A stretch of 64,000 nt of DNA, from NCBI GenBank assembly GCA_965227335.1, contig CBDDFV010000001.1, forward strand, positions 1,606,997 to 1,670,996. The letters are read 5' to 3'. The translations under genes were made by a program, and so were the position numbers. This document shows positions 60,687 through 64,000 of this stretch, piece by piece. The notes beneath the pieces are model-generated. The model did no database searches and was not told the DNA's origin. It saw only the letters and a list, made by a program, of their open reading frames with translations. The stretch comes from CBDDFV01 sp965227335. GTDB lineage: Bacteria > Planctomycetota > Phycisphaerae > Phycisphaerales > SM1A02. Each line of letters starts with the position of its first letter. Within the stretch, counting starts at the first letter, position 1.

Positions 60687-63354
60687 ACGCCTGACCCATC
60701 GCATCGCCCGGCGTTGCGCCCGCGCCGCTTTCGCGGCGGGGCTCGTCGTCGCGTGCGCGGTGGCGGCGGGGGCGGACGATGTCGCGCGGTATCTCGAGTC
60801 GAAGGGCCTGACCACCCTCCTCGCCACGCATCTCGAGGATCAGCTCGAGACGGCGGAGGATGACGAACGCGAGGCGCTCATCATGCAGCTCGCGGGCGTG
60901 TACGCCGACATCCTGGAAACGAATCCGCCCGCCGCGCAACGGACGCGGCTCGAAGAGCGGGGCCGGGCCCTGCTGAGCGAACTTCCGCCCCGCTCCGAGA
61001 TGCGGATGCGCCTCGACCTCACGTTGCGCTGGGGCGCGTACCGGTCCGCGGAACGCATCGCGGAGGACCATCGCCTCCGGCTCGCGGACGACGAGAGCCT
61101 CGCCCGGGCGGTCGAGACGCTGGCGGAGCTCCGCCGTCCCGCCGCGATGCTTCGTGAAACCGCCCGCGCCGAGGCCGAGACCGCCCGACGCGCCGTGCAG
61201 CGAGCCGATCGCCGGCAGGGGCGTCGACTCTCCCGCCGTGTTCGCGCGTACGAGTCCCTCGCGAATCAGGCCGCGTTCCTCGAGGCGTGGGTGCTGTATT
61301 ACGGCGGCTGGCTCGACAACGACCGCGGACGACTCATCGCGGCGCGTGATCAGTTTGCGCGGCTGCTCGACATCGACGGTCCGCTTGATCCCACGCTCGT
61401 CACCGTCGATCTCCGCGATGTCGAGTACATCGCCCGCTCCATCCTGGGCGTGGCGCTCTGCCAGTCGCAGCTTGACCGCGACATCCGCGAGGCGGACCGC
61501 TGGCTCGACCTCCTGCTCTTTCCCGAGACCCATCCGGCCATTCGCAGTCAGGTTCCCGTCTGGCGTATCGTCGTCGCCCTCGAACACCAGGAGTTCGCCC
61601 GCGCCCTCGAACTGCTCAACGCCGCCGAAGCCGCCGCCGAACGAGGCGAATCGCCGCGCCCGCCGCTCAACTGGATCCGCCTGATGGTCGTGCATGCCAT
61701 CGAACATCCCGACGACGCCGCGGCCCGACGCCTGATTTCGCGCGGCGTCACCGAGTTCGCCTCCCGGGGCGAGCTGGGGCAGGTGCTCGATCTCGCCGAA
61801 CGTTACGGCGTCGACACCCTCGGCGACCGCAACTTCGCGCTGCACTACATCGACGGCGTCATGGCGTGGCAGACCGCCCGGGACGCGCACGGCGACGAGG
61901 AGCCCGCGGCCGATCCGGTCCTCATCGCCGCCTACGAAAGAGCTCGGGAAGACCTCCAGACGGCGCTCCGACAGCCTGACGTCCGTGAGCATCCCGACGC
62001 CGCCGCGGCGTGCCGTCGACTCATCGCCTGGTGCACCTACTTCACGGGCGACTTCCTGCGGGCGGCGGATGAGTTCATTCGCGCCGAGGACGAGCTTCGC
62101 CGAAGGGATGAGCAGGCCGATGCGCTGTGGATGGCGATCGTCTGCCTTGACCGCCTCGACCAGGCGAAGGATCCCCGCGCGAGCGAAAGCCGACTGACCG
62201 CCCTCATCGAGGAGTTCCTGCAGAAGCACCCGCGCGACGAACACGCGCCCACCCTGGTGCTTCGTCGCGCCCATCGCGTGAACGAACCGTCCGAACAATT
62301 CGTGGCGGAGCTGCTCGCCGTGCCGCGGGCGAGCGATGCGTACGACGCCGCGCGTCGACGCGCGGCGTCGATGCTGTACGCGCTGTTCACCGAGGCGTCG
62401 GAGCCCGATCGTCGCGCCGAACTCGGCCCGCGGTACCTCGAAGTCGTGACCCCGATGCTGCTCGAGGACGTGCGGCAGGTGGAGGACGATGCCGTCACGA
62501 CGACCGAGCGATTCGGCTTTGATGTCCGCCGCGCCCTCGACGTGGCCCTCGACTCCGCCGTGGCCGACCTCAAGCTCGCCAACCTCGTGTTCGACGCCTT
62601 TGACACGGGGCTGGAGCGAGCCCCGGCGACGCTCGCGCAGCATCGTGACGATGTCGACTACCAGCGGGTCCGGGCGCGGCTGCTCGCCAACGACCCCAGC
62701 GCGGCGGATGTGATCGCCGATGCGCTCTGGCGACGCGACCCGACGTCAGAACCCGCTCGCGCCGCCGCGCGCGCGGTCTTCCGCCACGCCGAAGAGAAGC
62801 GCCGGCTCGATCTCGACGCGGGCGCGGACAATCGACTCAGCGTCGATCTGGTCGTCCGTCACGCACGTCGGCTGCTTGAGGAGTACGCCGATGAGGCCGC
62901 CGCGCTCGAGGACCCGCGTATCCGGCTCATTCACAGTTCGCTCGCCGCCGCTCTCATGCAGCGGTGGGAGCGCACGCGGAACGAGGCGGAGGGACGGGAG
63001 GCGCTGGCGCTGTACCAGACGGTGCTCGAGCGTGAGCCCCGACGCCGAGATGCGTTGCGGGCGGTGGGCCTGCTCGGCGGCGCGTACGGCGCGCCGGACG
63101 CCGCCCTCGCCGCGTGGCGCACGTTGCTCGCCGGCCTTCGCGCAAACACGGAGCCCTGGTACGAAGCGAAGCTCAATCTGATTCGGATCCTCGCCGAAGT
63201 CGATCGTCCCCGGGCGGCGGCCGTGATGGAACAGTACATGGCGCTGCACACCGACGGCGGTCCGCCGCGATGGCGTCAGCAGTTCCTGAAGTTGAACCTC
63301 GACCTTCGGAGTTCGGCCGACGAGCCCGCCGCCGAAGGGGGCGCCGATGAATAA
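60670..63354 (+). CDS. Large exported helical-repeat (TPR-like) protein
   Basis: An 894-residue protein. After a signal peptide (AAFAAGLVVACAVAAGADD), nearly all of it is alpha-helical with TPR-like repeats, often rich in Glu/Arg (ADEFIRAEDELRRRDEQADALWMAIVCLDRLD; ALALYQTVLEREPRRRDALRAVG). I see no enzyme domain. It likely extends from the ExbB/ExbD motor into the periplasm as a scaffold. Start ATG 60670 overlaps the second ExbD gene by 17 bases; the stop overlaps the J-like gene by eight. Confidence 0.82.
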   Translation: MPRPAERLTHRIARRCARAAFAAGLVVACAVAAGADDVARYLESKGLTTLLATHLEDQLETAEDDEREALIMQLAGVYADILETNPPAAQRTRLEERGRALLSELPPRSEMRMRLDLTLRWGAYRSAERIAEDHRLRLADDESLARAVETLAELRRPAAMLRETARAEAETARRAVQRADRRQGRRLSRRVRAYESLANQAAFLEAWVLYYGGWLDNDRGRLIAARDQFARLLDIDGPLDPTLVTVDLRDVEYIARSILGVALCQSQLDRDIREADRWLDLLLFPETHPAIRSQVPVWRIVVALEHQEFARALELLNAAEAAAERGESPRPPLNWIRLMVVHAIEHPDDAAARRLISRGVTEFASRGELGQVLDLAERYGVDTLGDRNFALHYIDGVMAWQTARDAHGDEEPAADPVLIAAYERAREDLQTALRQPDVREHPDAAAACRRLIAWCTYFTGDFLRAADEFIRAEDELRRRDEQADALWMAIVCLDRLDQAKDPRASESRLTALIEEFLQKHPRDEHAPTLVLRRAHRVNEPSEQFVAELLAVPRASDAYDAARRRAASMLYALFTEASEPDRRAELGPRYLEVVTPMLLEDVRQVEDDAVTTTERFGFDVRRALDVALDSAVADLKLANLVFDAFDTGLERAPATLAQHRDDVDYQRVRARLLANDPSAADVIADALWRRDPTSEPARAAARAVFRHAEEKRRLDLDAGADNRLSVDLVVRHARRLLEEYADEAAALEDPRIRLIHSSLAAALMQRWERTRNEAEGREALALYQTVLEREPRRRDALRAVGLLGGAYGAPDAALAAWRTLLAGLRANTEPWYEAKLNLIRILAEVDRPRAAAVMEQYMALHTDGGPPRWRQQFLKLNLDLRSSADEPAAEGGADE

Positions 63355-63853
63355 CGACGCCTACCGCCGACTGCTCGGCGTCGCGGATCCCCTGAATCCG
63401 TTCTCGCTGCTTGGCCTGGCGCCCGCGCTCTACCGCGCCGGACGCATCGATATCGCGCTCCAGATGACGCTCGCCAAGCTTGACCGGCATCCGCAGGCTG
63501 CGACGCCGGATGGACAGGAAGTGCGGCGACGCGTCATCGAGGCGGCCCGCGTCCTTCGCGATCCGACGCGACGCGAGCAGCTCTTCGAACGCTTCCGGCC
63601 CGTGGACAAGAAGCCTGAACAGGAGCTCATCGACGTCAGTCAGCCGGCCGTCGCGGCGCCCGCCACGGCGAAGACCCGCGAAGCGTCGACCGACGCCGAA
63701 CTGACGGCCCGACCGACGCCGACGGCCCCCGCCCCCGCCCCCGCCACGCCCGCCCGCGCCGCCGCGCCGTCGACGGCGGCCAGTGCGCCGCCGCCGTCCG
63801 TCGTCCGCCTCGGGCGGTCTGGCGAGCCGGAGGTCGGGACTCGCCGGGCTTGA
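63347..63853 (+). CDS. J-domain-like protein, apparently frameshifted and running off the window
   Basis: A 168-residue frame. The start (NPFSLLGLAPALYRAGRIDIALQMTLAKLDRHP...VRRRVIEAARVLRDPTRREQLFERF) resembles a DnaJ-type helical domain without the HPD motif. A Pro/Ala-rich linker follows and ends in TRRA and a stop. In the next frame a well-formed sequence continues (GLELTPFDRQVLAVLVSSG, then NHQSRARLVGIAAQHGVTVA), and near 63969 a further frame change would give GLIQVVTGLA to the window end. This looks like one gene with one or two single-base insertions, in the genome or in the assembly. ATG overlaps the TPR gene stop. Confidence 0.7.
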   Translation: MNNDAYRRLLGVADPLNPFSLLGLAPALYRAGRIDIALQMTLAKLDRHPQAATPDGQEVRRRVIEAARVLRDPTRREQLFERFRPVDKKPEQELIDVSQPAVAAPATAKTREASTDAELTARPTPTAPAPAPATPARAAAPSTAASAPPPSVVRLGRSGEPEVGTRRA

Positions 63854-64000
63854 ACTCACGCCGTTCGATCGTCAGGTGCTGGCGGTGCTCGTGAGTTCGG
63901 GCGGCTGGAATCACCAGAGTCGGGCGCGTCTGGTGGGGATCGCGGCGCAGCACGGGGTGACCGTGGCGCGGCCTGATCCAGGTCGTGACCGGGCTCGCCC

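Noticed and set aside
1..64000. Insertion sequences, prophage, CRISPR or tRNA genes
   Set aside because: I saw no transposase, integrase, phage structural protein, regular repeat array or tRNA-like cloverleaf in the short gaps.

Overview
This is a GC-rich bacterial chromosome segment with gene after gene and no stretch over 300 bases without a gene. I see no insertion sequence, prophage, CRISPR array, rRNA or tRNA. A secreted protein ends in a paired dockerin-like motif (DLDGD...NDLAILL...WGPCPGCPADANCDG) typical of Phycisphaerae. Together with the HtrA-like, FG-GAP, Met-rich secreted and ExbB/ExbD/TPR proteins, this points to a planctomycete of the Phycisphaerae/Phycisphaerales. That placement is inferred from protein style, not from a marker phylogeny.

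Layout. 1-9 kb: the end of a degenerate indolepyruvate-oxidoreductase-like protein, rlmN and ispH (minus strand), a degenerate squalene/phytoene-synthase-like gene divergent from ispH, map, and a secreted prolyl oligopeptidase. 9-13 kb: a SthA-like transhydrogenase, a solitary m5C methyltransferase, hutI. 13-21 kb: a STAS protein, a membrane-anchored GH3 enzyme, a K+ channel, hutU, hutH. 20.6-28 kb: a membrane protein, a fused 5-oxoprolinase-type enzyme, gdhA, a double-thioredoxin protein. 28-36 kb: a lipoprotein, a YtcJ-like amidohydrolase overlapping moaC, rhomboid plus trpF, guanine deaminase, citrate synthase. 36-42 kb: secreted proteins (amidohydrolase, FG-GAP propeller, HtrA-like protease, Met-rich protein). 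42-44.3 kb: a minus-strand operon of a HEAT lipoprotein, an RsbW-type kinase, a STAS protein and an MlaE permease. 44-47 kb: guaA and a dockerin-like protein. 47-53 kb: a PIN/TRAM protein, the SRP RNA gene, dnaX, ybaB, recR, rpoN. 53-57 kb: a secreted beta-helix protein, frr, pyrH. 57-64 kb: a plus-strand operon of vWA, SH3-like, ExbB/TolQ, two ExbD/TolR, a large periplasmic TPR-type protein and a J-like protein that appears frameshifted at the window edge.

Functional threads. HutH, HutU and HutI take histidine to N-formiminoglutamate; the 5-oxoprolinase-type enzyme and glutamate dehydrogenase nearby connect to glutamate and 2-oxoglutarate, and citrate synthase lies 8 kb further on. The most notable signals are: (1) a run of ten A residues inside dnaX, exactly where a short gamma form would end, with stops close by in both other frames; (2) a previously untracked SRP RNA gene just upstream of dnaX; (3) two proteins of well-known enzyme families that have lost their cofactor or catalytic residues; (4) the ExbB-ExbD-ExbD-vWA-TPR operon, which looks like an uncharacterised proton-driven envelope machine; and (5) a partner-switching kinase/STAS pair fused in one operon with an MlaE lipid-transport permease.
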